From assembly GCA_029747015.1 (NCBI GenBank), contig JAKOGI010003075.1, forward strand, positions 1-64,000: a DNA stretch of 64,000 nt, written 5' to 3'. Below the pieces are notes generated by a model. It was given only the letters and a program-made list of their open reading frames with translations. It was not told the DNA's origin and did not search any database. Positions 49,231-61,089 of this stretch are shown piece after piece; positions within the stretch are counted from its first letter, which is position 1; every line of letters starts with the position of its first letter. The DNA is from Carnegiea gigantea (Eukaryota; Streptophyta; Magnoliopsida; Caryophyllales; Cactaceae). The position numbers and the translations under genes are program-made.

Positions 49231-50631
49231 ATCATTGTTAAGCGCTACTTTGTCGTATTTTACGTGCCTCTAATGCCTGATTTTAGCTCGTATAATAGCG
49301 TAATATTTAGGATTTTTATTTTTTTATTGACTTTTATAGGTAATAAGATCAACCAAGCAAGTGCTGTGAAAATGAGCAAAAAGGAACAAAAGAAGAAGAC
49401 AAAGCAACACGCGACGAGAGCCGGTCGACTACACGACCACCGTCTCACACCCGGCTAGCAATAACCACCAGCTAGAGGGTGGCGACTGCCAAGCCATCGA
49501 CCAGGCAACGGCTGGCTGTCGACAAGGCGACAGCCATTGCCCCTCCCCCTGCTACATGCTGTTTTGTTTTCCTGGCTCGAGTATAAAAGGGCCTTGCTTG
49601 GGACTTTTTGGGGGTCCTTTTTGGGCGATTTTTAGGCTAGTTTAGCTTAGGTTTAGCCTCAAAAACCTCATTAGGCGGAAATAAAGTAGGAAAATTAGGA
49701 TTAATTGGGTTATTTTTAGGATTCAAGCATTGGATATTCAAGTTCATCCAAGCAATCCATAAGTTTTCTCCTTTCTCTCTCTCTCTTCTTATTTTATGTT
49801 TGTTTTTGTTTCCTCTTGTTTGATCTTGTTAGTTTAGATTACATTTAGCTTAAATGTTTAGTTTTTATTATGATTTTGTATTCATTAGTTGTTTTAATCC
49901 TTGTAAGATTAGATTAATTCTCCTAGTTCATGCTTGTTGAGTTATTTGTTAGCTTAGGTTTATTATGTTGATGATTAGTTAATTTTTATTGGTTTAGATT
50001 GTAATTAGCCTCTTGATGGCTAATTATCTGGGATTAGGCCTAACCACATTCACTTTAAGCCTAGAACTTAGAGTTTTCCCTTATGCCTGCAAGTGTTCGA
50101 TGAAATGCTTGAGAGAGCTTTTATTTATATTTTTGGATGATTGACTTATGTCGAGAGGTAAGATCAATTAGCTAGTGTGGGAGAGAGAATAGCTAGGTTC
50201 AAGACATAAAAATAGTTTCGATCCCAGCTAGGTCCGAGGGTCACTAATTTTATGGTCTAATTTGGCTAACCTTATGAAAATAGATGGTTAGACTAATTAG
50301 ACTAGCTCATGACCCTTGAGAGAGTGCTTGGGTGGTCTTTGAAGGTGCAACCAACGATCTTTTGTTTTTAGTTGAGGTCGGGTAGGTTAGCATTCATCTT
50401 GACTATTCTAGTTCGTCAATTGATCAAATCATAGTTTCAAGCCACCTCTTTTGCTTTTATTAGCTTAGTTTAGCCTTGTTTCATTTCCTTCCTTTTTGGC
50501 TTGGATTGAGTCGCTCTGGCTAATCCCGGTACTTGAAACCCAACTCCCAATGGACGACACCCCGAGTACTCGTAATAAACCTTACACTTGGGGTTATAAA
50601 TTTTAAAATTCGGATTTTTCCTATCAATCAT
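49231..50631 (+). mobile_element. Solo LTR, Athila-type, 1391 bp
   Basis: The LTR 49236-50626 (TGTTAAGCGC...CCTATCA) lies between perfect ATCAT duplications (49231-49235, 50627-50631). Removing it joins the copia RNase H frame cleanly (VKQMLKHD | VISFEYVR). A TATA box (TATAAAAG, 49582-49589) sits in the plus orientation. The end region 'GACACCCCGAGTACTCG' parallels 'GACACCCCAATACTCG' in the LTRs of the nearby Athila element. No internal region remains, as expected after LTR-LTR recombination. Confidence 0.88.
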
Positions 50632-52199
50632 GTTTTAGCATCTGTTTCACAGCACTATATCTAATGCGATCGTGTCTCTTCTTTTCATTGTACACACTGT
50701 TATGTGCAACTCTGATTGCTGCCTGCAAGTCACAGTGAAGGAAATAGCCATAGGCTGCCTCCCCCCCAGTGGCATATCTACTAGTAGATTTTTTAGTCAT
50801 TCTACTTCTTGACCTGTCAACTCAAGAGCAGTAAATTTAGCTTCCATAGTGGAGTGAGCTGTACAAGTTCGCTTGCCAGACTTCCATAAAATAGCTCTTA
50901 CACCTAAGGTAAACACATAAACAATGGTAGAGCTAACTTATCATTATCAAAAATCTAGTTTGCATCACAAAATCCTTCTAATACAGTAGAAAATTTATTA
51001 AAATGCAAACACTAGTCTATAGTACCTCTCAGGTACTTGACTAATCGAAATAATGCATCCCAATGATCTTTACTAGGATTATGAGTATAATGACTTAACC
51101 TACTAACAGTGTAAGCAATGTCAGGTCGAGTATAATTCATAAGAAACATAACACTTTCTATAATTTTAGCATACTTAGTTTGGGAAATACTAAACCCCTT
51201 ATTCTTCTTAAGGTGTATGCTAGGATGATAGGGATTTCTCATAGGAGTCACATCAAAATTGTTAGATTTCTTTAAAATTTTCTCAGTATAATGAGACTTG
51301 CACAAAGAAAAACCATCATTTTCTTTCTAATTTTGATCCCAAGATCACATCTGCCTCCCTGATGTCCTTTATTTCAAAATGGGAAGACAATAACTTTTTA
51401 GTCTTATTAACAACATGCACACTAGTATTGAAGATCAGCATGTCATCGACATAAAGACATAGTATCACACAATCTAAACCAATCAATTTTGAATATACAT
51501 AAGAATTAGAAGTGTTTATAACAGAACCATGTTGTATCATCGCACTATCAAACTTTTCAAACTACTGTTTAGGGGCCTGTTTAGGCCGTAAAGGGATTTT
51601 CTAGGTTTACAAACTTTATTCTCTTGGTCAGGAACCACACATCCCTCAGGTTGAGACATATAAATCTCTTCCTCTAGGTTACCATTACGGAATGCTGTTT
51701 TGACATCTATTTGATACACAACAAGACTATGTATAGCCACCAAGGCAACTAGAATCTTAATGGTGGCAATCTTGGTAATAGGAGAATAAGTGTCAAAGTA
51801 GTTAATCTCTTTCTTTTGGTCAAATCCTCTAATCACTAATCCGGCCTTGTATTTATCAATTGAACCATCAGGTCTTAACTTCTTCTTGAAGATCCACTTA
51901 CTACAACTAGGCCTACTACCCTTAGCTAAGTTAACCAACTTTCAAATTTGATTAGACATTATAGAGTTTAATTCACTTTTAATGGCCTCTTTCCAGAAAC
52001 TACCATCTATTAATCTCATGGCCTCTGCGAAAGTTTCTCGATCTTCGTCGATAAAGAAGTCAGAAACCAGTTCATCAATCAAGAAATTCACATCAAAGTC
52101 TTCGATCAAAAAGATAGTAAGAAAGTTGCGACCAAAACTAGTCTCAACTCTGCATCTCTTACTCCTCCTAGGTTTATCAATTGAGTCACTAATAGTGGA
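50632..52199 (-). pseudogene. Copia RT and RNase H domains, disrupted
   Basis: Minus strand: KWIFKKKLRPDGSIDKYKAG, TYSPITKIATIK, QIDVKTAFRNGNLEEEIYM (51938-51537); VILCLYVDDMLIF with the YVDD active-site motif (51540-51316); [20 protein letters not shown] and [18 protein letters not shown] (51305-51012); then frameshifted RNase H (LPLGG-, CDLQAAIRVAHN-like, KKRHDRIRYSAVKQMLKHD). The final VISFEYVRSKRKLADRLTKG lies beyond the solo LTR at 49230-49160. In the element these domains make cDNA and degrade its RNA template. Several stops and shifts (for example near 51540, 51316 and 51012) inactivate it. Confidence 0.88.
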
Positions 52200-52204
52200 G
52201 CTAG

Positions 52205-53884
52205 TGATGTGGATTTTATATGTATGTTTTAAAACCCTTTTTACTTACAAGTGCACAAGGTTAATTATAGACTAGCGAGTATTGGGGTGTCGATCCCGCG
52301 GGGAACAATAGTGATTCTTAAACTTAACCTTTCCGATTATAAAGAATAATCACAATTTTATGAGTTCGATTATCAATATAATTTAAGGAACAAAAGAAGA
52401 GTAAGTGAGTAGCAAAGTAGAGAGAATTCAAATAGGAGAAAAATCTAGGACTTCGGATTTCACCTTTGATGCCAATATTAATTACTAATTCAAATGGGGA
52501 TTCAATTTGTCTCTTGTTCAACCTAAGCTACAAGCATTAGGTCATAAATTAAAAAGATGATTATAATTATAAAGTGACATAATTTATCTAGTGGTTTAGC
52601 ATGAATTATTCTTTTTAGACATAACTCATCTAATTTCTAGCATAAATTATTCAATTTAAACAATTATAATTTTAAGTCCAATTACATAATCATCATATTA
52701 GCCTGCAAGGTCTAATATTCATTTGAGATAGCAAATTAAACTAGTGTCATCAACATGATTAAACATTAGTATTAAAATGCATGAGTAGATGATGATCAAA
52801 TGTAAACTCAAGATTATGCAAAAGAGACAAGAACAACCCCATAAGAATTTAGCAAAATAATATTATTACCAAGGATCCATCCTAATCCTAGAATGAGTAG
52901 TTTAGCCGGCCATAATTAGCAAAAACACCATTGGAATTGGTGTATTTCACTTCCTATGCCCAAACCTTATACTCAATTACACAAAATTATGAAACTTAGT
53001 GTAAACTCTCAAAGTTGACTCACAAATGAGATGAGAAGAGAAGAGAAAAATAGCTAATGAAGCTTATTTTCTTCCAAACCTCTCAACCCAAATTGTTTTG
53101 TCTTCCAAAGATTCTCTCTAGAAAAATGAAAGATGGAAGAATAAGAAGATGCTTGAGTAAGAGAGTGGATGAATGTGTGTGTGTCCTTTTTCCCTCAACC
53201 TTGGCCCCTTTTATAGTGGAAAATCCACCCCTTAGGATACCCCCAAAATTAATGAAAATTAATTCCAATTAATTTGGGATGTTACATGCATGGTTATGGC
53301 TAGTCATAAGTATAATATTAATTTGCTTAATTGCTTTGACTAGGTAAACAATTGATCATGTGGAGAATAGAGATGAAGAGTAAATGAGTTGATGTTGGCT
53401 TGGACTTGCTGGGAGGCACGACTGGGCTGCAGCATAGGCCCACACGGAAAGAAAGGAGAGAAGGAAAAAATAAAGGGGGAGGCAGGCTAGAGCCACTGGG
53501 TCGTCAAAACAGGCCCAAACGGAGGGAGAGAAGAAGTGTGGGAATGAGGAGGAGAAAGCTGGTGCTGGGCCAGGCCCAGGCGGAGGGAAAAAAAGAGAGA
53601 GAGAGAGAGGCTGGGTTGGAGTTTGACAATGGGCCGCGATGCACAGGCCCAAGCATGGCTGCCTTACTCTTCTTCTTTCCTTCTTTTGGGCTCTTGGACT
53701 TGGACTTTAGGCATTGCACTGGTGAAAAATCCAAGTAAAATTGAACAACTCCTCCCAAATTCTTTCATTTTATTTCTACCTGAAAATCATATAAAATATG
53801 CATTATTTTCCATAAAAATATATTTTAAAGACATAAAAGTAGGTGTAATGAAGGAGAAAGTTATATATAAAATATGAATTATCA
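52205..53884 (-). repeat. 3' LTR of the Athila element
   Basis: Aligned with 61090-62767 over its full length. Small frames (for example 52324-52521 and 53400-53738) recur in the other LTR and are not genes. Confidence 0.95.
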
Positions 53885-53905
53885 ACTCCCCCACACCAAA
53901 ACTTT
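53885..53905 (-). other. Polypurine tract of the Athila element
   Basis: Minus strand TTTTGGTGTGGGGGAGT abuts the LTR start TGATAATTC. Confidence 0.85.
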
Positions 53906-55059
53906 GCTAGTCCTCGAGCAAAGAATATCATTAATGCATATATTCATTTAAACCATCAAGTAGAACAAAATTAAGGAAGAAAATCAAGTGATCTAACTAT
54001 GAATGTCCACTCCAAATCACATATATCAATTCACTACCAACCTACAACTCATTATCAAAGATTTCCAATTCCAACCAAGTCAATAGGTCAAAATTCAAGC
54101 AAATTAAGTACACAATGAAACCAAGTAGTAAACCATAAGTACAAAATTTCACCCCATATAACAAAAATCACAAGAGCATTTTTCAAAATCGAGTCCCCAA
54201 TGCCAAGTCAAATGATTATTTTTTTTATTTTTTTTTTGTGAGCTTTTCTATTTTCATAAGTTACTTGATTTCATGTGCTTTCTTGAGTGGATAAAGATAT
54301 GAATAACGATAACACTTAGAGAAACACTTAGTACATATTCAGGCAATTAAAGATATGGATATAGATAGGACCTGAACATTGGTACCGAAAGCAGAACTTA
54401 ATTAATTTCATTTATTTGATTTTTGTTTTTTTTTTTTGATTGAGAAGTCAATGGGAAACTCAATGCTTAACGAATACTCATCACGACATTATAAATGGGT
54501 TTACATCTCATACTCAAAATCGATTACATAGTGACATTAGCACAGCAAAAATTTTGGCCTTCAACTAGTCAAGGCTAGAAATAATCTCTAATGAGCATGG
54601 GTCACATGAATCAAATCCATATAATAGGAATAAGACATGCACAATTAGGACACTCAATCTCTTCCCAAAATCAAATTCACCCATAAATTTTCAAGTTTAA
54701 TCTTTCTCAAAATTTTCATTTTGCCTTCCCCCCACACCTAAACCTCACATTGTCCTCAATGTAGAAAACAATAAGATAAAGAAAAATGGAGAAAAGAGCA
54801 ATACAACCTGATAGCACGAGGAAAGTTGTTTCCATGTAAGCAAAGCAATCACACTCCCAAAGCGCCTTCACAACCATTACCAACCTCAAAAGCCAAAAAC
54901 CAAGTACAGAATCACATTCAATAACACAAGCACACCTTGATTAAAAATAAAAAAATAAAAATAAAAATAAAAATAAAAGACTCAAAATCACCTAAAAAGA
55001 TTGGGTTGCCTCCCAACAAGCGCTAAGTTTAATGTCTTCAGCCAGACAATGCCCCACCA
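53906..55059 (-). other. Athila 3' non-coding region
   Basis: About 1.15 kb between the pol stop and the PPT, with T-rich and (AAAAT)n stretches (54950-54980). No env-like frame was found. Just after pol the minus strand reads AGCGCTTGTTGGGAGGC, a conserved Athila signature. Confidence 0.65.
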
Positions 55060-58000
55060 CTAATCACAGTAGACAGGGTCGACCAAGTTGATGGATTCAA
55101 TCAAACCAGGGTTAATATCATGAGTCACAATAGGTTTCAAACGTTGACCATTAACCATAAGAACTCTACCATCTTGAACAAAATTTGAACTGCCCCAGAG
55201 GGAAACACTTGTTGGACAACAAAAGGACCATCCCATCGAGATCTCAACTTGCCAGGAAACAGTTTAAGCTTAGAGTTAAAAAGCCAAACCTTTTGATTAG
55301 GTTCAAAAGATTTACGAGAAATCGTTTTATCATGAAAAGCTTTGGTTTTGCCTTTATAAATCTTAGCATTCTCATAGGCTTCATTACGCAACTCTTCCAA
55401 CTCATTTAATTGAAGCCTACGGTTAGAACCTGCTTGTTTTATATCAAAATTAAAAGTTTTAATAGCCCAAAAAGCACGGTGTTCTAACTTAACTGGTAAG
55501 TGACAAGCCTTACCAAAAAGAAGCCAGTAAGGAGACATCCCAATGGGACTCTTATAAGCAGTACGATAGGCCCAAAGAGCATCATGCAATCTCAAAGACC
55601 AGTCTTTTCTATTAGGTCAAACCGTTTTTTCAAAGATAGACTTAATTTCACGATTTGACACCTCAACTTGACCACTAGTCTGAGGATGATAAGGAGTAGC
55701 TACTTTATGAGTCACATAATACTTCCTAAGCAAAGCCTCAAAAGATCGATGACAAAAGTGACTCCCTCCCTCACTAATAAGGGCTCTAGGGGTTCCACAT
55801 CGACAGAAAATGTACTCTTTCACAAACTTGACCACAACCTTGTGGTCATTAGTCCTAGTAGCTTGAGCTTCCACCCACTTTGATACATAATCAACAGCAA
55901 CAAATATGTATACAAAGCCAAAAGATGGGGGAAAGGGACCCATGAAATCAATGCCCCACACATCAAATATTTCAACAATCAGAATAGGGGAAAGGGGCAT
56001 CATATCACGACGGGACAGGGCACCTGTGCGTTGACAGCGCTCACAAGCAAGACAGAATTTGTAAGCATCTCTAAACAGAGTGGGCCAAAAGAACCCACTT
56101 TGTAGGACTTTAACAGCTGTCCTACAACCTCCAAAGTGACCACCACAAGCATAAGAGTGATAAAATGTGAGAATACTATGGATTTCACTCTCGGGGACAC
56201 ATCGTCGTACCACTTGGTCAGGGCAATGTTTGAAAAGATAAGGATCTTCCCAATAGTAATGTCTTACCTGTGAGAAGAACCTATCTTTCTCTTGTTTGGA
56301 CCAGTGAGGAGGAATCTTCCTAGTGACGAGGTAGTTCACAATGTGAGCAAACCAAGGGAGAGGGGCACGTGACACAGCAAATAGTTGCTCATCAGGAAAG
56401 TGGTCAGAAAATCGAACTGAGTCATCAGTATACTCAGTAATGATTCTAGACAAGTGGTCTACAACCGAATTTTCAGAACCTTTCCTATCTTTTATTTCAA
56501 TATCAAACTCTTGGAGCAACAAAATTCATCTAATGAGTCTTGGCTTAGTGTCATTCTTAGCCAATAAGTGTTTTAATGCAGCATGATCAGTAAACACAAT
56601 CACTTTAGAACACAAAAGGTACGGACGAAATTTATCAAGTGCAAATACAACAGCTAGCAACTCTTTCTCAGTAGTAGAATAATTCTTTTGAGCATCAGTG
56701 AGAGTTCTACTAGCATAGTATATGACATGAGGCATTCTATTGACCCTTTGACCCAAAACAGCCCCAATAGCAAAATCAGATGCATCACATATGATCTCGA
56801 ACGGCAAAGAAAAATCAGGGGGTTGCACAATAGGAGCTGACACCAACAAAGATCGAAGTTTTTCAAAAGCTTGCATACAAGACTCATTAATCACAAAAGG
56901 AGTATCTTTGGTAAGAAGATTAGTAAGTGGACGAGCCACTTTGCTAAAATCCTTAATAAATCTCCTATAGAAACCAGCATGACCAAGGAAAGATCTGACT
57001 TGCTTCACAGAAGAAGGCACAGGCAAATTAGAAATCAGATCAACCTTGGTTTTATCAACCTCAATCCCTTTTTCGGACACTTTATGTCCCAAAACAATCC
57101 CTTCTTGCACCATGAAATGACTCTTTTTCCAACTGAAAACAAGATTCATTTCTTCACATCTTTTCAGCACAATAAATAGATTAGCAAGGCACACATCAAA
57201 GGAAGAACCGAAAATAGAGAAATCATCCATAAACACTTCCATGAAATTATCAATATAATCAGAAAATATGGTCATCATACATCTCTGGAATGTGGAAGGT
57301 GCATTACACAACCCAAAAGGCATCCTCCGATAAGCAAAGGTACCTGACGGGCATGTAAATGTGGTTTTCTCTTGGTCCTCAGGATAGACAGGTATTTGGT
57401 TGTAACCAGAATACCCATCTAAAAAGCAGTAAAAACTTTGTCCAGCTAACTTTTTCAAAATTTGATCAATGAATGGGAAGGAAAAATGATCTTTTCTAGT
57501 GACAAAATTCAGCTTTCTGTATCAATGCACACCCTCCACCCCGTGGTCTGTCTAGTGGGAATTAGTTCATCTTCATTATTCTTAACCACAGTTATGCCAG
57601 ATTTCTTAGGAACTACTTGAACTGGACTGACCCGTTGACTATCAGAAATAGGGTAGATAATGCCTGCATCCAAAAGCTTAACTACCTCTTCCTGGACAAC
57701 TTTTTTCATGTGAGGGTTCAGTCTACGTTGCATTTGCCTAACAGATTTAACATCATCCTCTAAATGAACTCTGTGCATACAAATTGTGGGACTAATCCCT
57801 TTCAAATCAGCAACCGACCATCCAATAGCACCCTTATGATCAGACAAAACACGAATCAATTCTTCCTCTTGATCACAAGATAGAAGAGAAGATATAATAA
57901 CCGGTAGGGTCTCTTTGGGGCCTAAAAACATATACTTGAGTGAATCAGAGAGAGGTTTTAACTCAAGTTTAGGTGGAGATACAATAGAAGGTGGCATAGG

Positions 58001-59731
58001 AGAACTAGCCAAGGGGGGAAGAGGTTCATATGTGGGCACCCAAGAGGAAGACTCAAGATAAGGAGTGGAGTCAAGAATAAAATTCATCTCACTTATGGTA
58101 CTTTCCAATTCAAATAGCCTCAAATCCCCATGAGAAAGACAGGTTCCCAAGGGATCACTATTCAGAATAGCAGGCAAGACTTCTTCAATCATACCATGAA
58201 TCATATCAACAAAGAAGCATTCAGATTCATCTTCAAACACAGGTTGAGCAGAAGCTTTAAAAATGTTAAGCCTACCCCTCATGTTCATGACCGAGACATC
58301 CATGATTCCCGACCTACAGTTAATGGTAGCATTAGCTGTGGCTAGGAAGGGACGTCCTAAAATAAGAGGGATCTGCTTAGAAGCATGACTAGGGTCCATA
58401 TCCAACACAACAAAGTCAACAGGAAAGAATCTTTTATCAATTTGCACTAAGACATCATCTATTCGTCCCCTAGGAGTCCTAACCGACCTATCAGCAAGCT
58501 GAAGGGTACAGTTGGAAGGTTGCAGTTCACCTAATCCCAACTCTAAGTAAATAGAATATGGTATCAAATTGACACTAGAATCCAAATCCAAAAGTGCCCT
58601 TTCAATTTTGTGATTGCTAATAAAACATGAAATGGTAGGGACACCAGGATCTTTGAACTTAGGGGGAGTATCACATTTCAGAATTGAACTTACTTGTTCA
58701 CTTAGAAGAACCTTTTTAGACTTGTCATCTTTAGATTTTCTTTTAAAAGTGCACATGTCTTTAAGGAACTTAGCATATGCTAGGATCTGTCTAATTGCTT
58801 CTAAGAGGGGAAGATTGACCTTAACTTGCTTAAAAGTCTCTAAGATGTCATCTCTTTGCTTGTCTTTCTTGGAAGGGAAAGGAGCATCCAAAGCTTGAGG
58901 GTAAGGAACCCTTGGCTCATATGTCACAATGGGGTTAGACACAACAGGAGAGGGGGATAGGTCATTCTCTTTTTCAATCTTAAGGTCACTCTTCATGGTC
59001 TTAAGTCCTTCATCTTTGTCATGTTTCTTCTCACTCACCTTGTTATCCACTTCTTTACCACTCCTAAGAACCATTACAGTTTTCAATTGTTCAAATTGCT
59101 GGCCTTTAGGGTTCTGGATGGGATGACTCGGAAGTTTTCCTTCTTCTCTTTTACCTACAGCTATGGCTAGTTGCCCAAGTTGGGTTTCTAATTTAGCTAT
59201 AGATTGTGAGTGAGAGTCAACTATATGCATTTTAGACTCAATGTCTTGGACCTTAGAATCAACATTTTGCACAACAGAGGTCAAGGTTCCAAGGGCAGAA
59301 ATTACCTTGTCTATATCAGAGCTCCCAGATGGAGCTTGATGGGAAGAGGGAAGAGCATATCTTTGGTTTTGAAAACCAGGAGGGGTAGGTCTGCTAGACT
59401 GGGTCTGAGGATTCTCAACATTTTGAGACCTCCATGAAAAATTAGGATGATTCCTCCAACCATGATTATAGGTATTAGAATAAGGGCTGTTGGATGGAGG
59501 AAATCCTTGGGCAGCATTTACTTGTTCAGTCACACAGTCAGACTTACCAAGACACGGACAATCAACAGAAGCATGCATGGGGCTAGCACAAATCGAACAC
59601 ACATCTTGCATATTAGGGGCATTAGACACTTTATTCATACATAACAATTGATCAAATTTCTTAGCTAAAGCATCAACTTTACTAGAAAGGTCAATTGAAT
59701 GTGAAACCTCATAAATCCCCCCTTTACTTCC
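55060..59731 (-). pseudogene. Athila pol (zinc knuckle, protease, RT, RNase H, integrase), disrupted
   Basis: 59647-57509 has a CX2CX4HX4C zinc knuckle (residues 17-30 of that run), the protease region (ALLDLDSSVNLIP) and the RT start (GWRVCID). A one-base deletion near 57530 shifts the frame. 57458-56526 carries RT (YRMPFGLCNAPSTFQR, MEVFMDDFSIFG) and RNase H (FEIICDASDFAIGAVLGQ, FTDHAALKHLL) and ends at TGA (56526-56528), where TGG is expected. 56522-55617 holds the integrase zinc-binding region and core ([22 protein letters not shown]) and ends at TGA (55617-55619), likely from CGA. 55595-55137 holds the integrase C-terminal part, with a second frameshift near 55195. The frame then runs to the true stop at 55060. 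In ISEGGSHF, Glu replaces the usual second catalytic Asp. Confidence 0.93.
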
Positions 59732-60493
59732 TTAGTGTCTAGGCAAATTAGAATGTGAGGAAGTAGCATGCAAGTGTGAATTTTCACTCAAATGTTCAAA
59801 TAGTTCCCAAGCTTCTTCAGGAGTTTTGTACAAAAAACTACCACCACATGATGCATCAACCATCTGCCTATTATGCTCATCAAAGCCAGAGTAAAAACTC
59901 TGGACAAGTTGCCACATAGGGACCTCATGATGAGGACAACATCGCAACAATTCTTTAAACCGTTCCCAACTTTCATGCAATTGCTCATTTTTATTTTGTG
60001 AGAAGGTGGTTATAGCACGTCTTAAGGCAGTCAGTTTACCAATGGACAAAAACTTTTTCAAGAATTCCTTTTGCAATTGATCCCAAGTGGTGATATTGGT
60101 CTTAGTGTCCAACCAAGTTTTAGCTTTATCTTTTAAAGAAAAAAGAAAAAGCCGCAAGCGAAGAGCATCATCAGAAATATTATTTAAGAACACAGTAGAG
60201 CAAATCTCTAAGAATGCATCAACATGCTTGAAAGAATTTTCAGACTCTAGCCCATAAAACGACGGAAGCATTTGGATAAGAGAATGTTTAATCTCAAATG
60301 GCACCGTAACAGTGGGCATACGAGTTCTTGTTGGTGAGTCATAAGTGGCAGGAGTGAAATATTCTTTAAGTTGCTTAGGTGGTGGGGTTGGTTGTTCTTC
60401 AGTCATTTTGTTCTTAGATTCTGATTTCTTAGCTCTTATCTCACAAAGAGAGCGTTCAATTTCAGGATTATATGGTTCAAGATCTAAGCACAA
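59732..60493 (-). pseudogene. Athila gag, cut off from pol by a premature stop
   Basis: A 253-codon open run with SLCLDLEPYNPEIERSL, PTVTVPFEIKHSLIQMLPSF, LFLFSLKDKAKTWLDTKT, TTWDQLQKEFLKKF and HESWERFKELLRCCPHH: the retrotransposon gag capsid domain. It ends at TAA (59732-59734), after which the same frame continues into pol, so one polyprotein has been cut. The upstream boundary is unclear because the first residue of the run is TTG. The first true ATG is MTEEQPTPPP, near 60406. Confidence 0.9.
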
Positions 60494-60709
60494 AGAACGT
60501 CTACCAAGTATATACCAACAAACAACAAAAAGAAAAGAATGTAATCACCACAATAATAACCACCAAACAAAATAAAAGAGAAAACAGAAAAGAGAGATGA
60601 GAAGAGAGAAATGAAAAAAAATAAAATAAAAATAAATAAATAAACAAATAAAAGAAAGAACCAAGGGAACGGGGAAAATAACAAAAAATAATAAAGCAAA
60701 ATAAAATAA

Positions 60710-61065
60710 ATAAATTTAAAAAAAGAACAAAGGAAATAAAAGGGGAAGGGATTGTTAGATTAGGTGCAATAAATAAAATAACCAAAAAAAAAAAAGTTAG
60801 ATTAGGTTGTTAGATTAGTGGGGAAAGGGGAAAAAAATAAATTAAAAAAATAGATTAGGTTAGAAGGGATAGGGAAACTAGTTAGATTAGAAAGGAGCGG
60901 GAAGAACAAAAATAAAATGGTTAGATTAGGAGGGATTGGGGAATGAAACAACAAAAGAAAAGGGAAGGAGAAGGAGAATAAAATAAATAAAATTGTTAGA
61001 TTAGCAGGGAAGAGGAAAAAAAGAAATAAATAAAAGGAAGAGAAAATTTAAAAATCACTGTTCGT
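60710..61065 (-). repeat. Athila leader with repeated GTTAGATTAG motif
   Basis: Seven copies of (GT)TAGATTAG on the plus strand (near 60752, 60796, 60808, 60851, 60881, 60920 and 60994) in purine-rich sequence between PBS and gag. Spacing is irregular. Confidence 0.8.
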
Positions 61066-61083
61066 TCCCCGTCAACGGCGCCA
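61066..61083 (-). other. Primer binding site of the Athila element
   Basis: Minus strand TGGCGCCGTTGACGGGGA, six bases after the 5' LTR end. It is close to the usual Athila/Tat PBS (GGCGCCGTTGCCGGGGA). Confidence 0.9.
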
Positions 61084-61089
61084 AAAACT

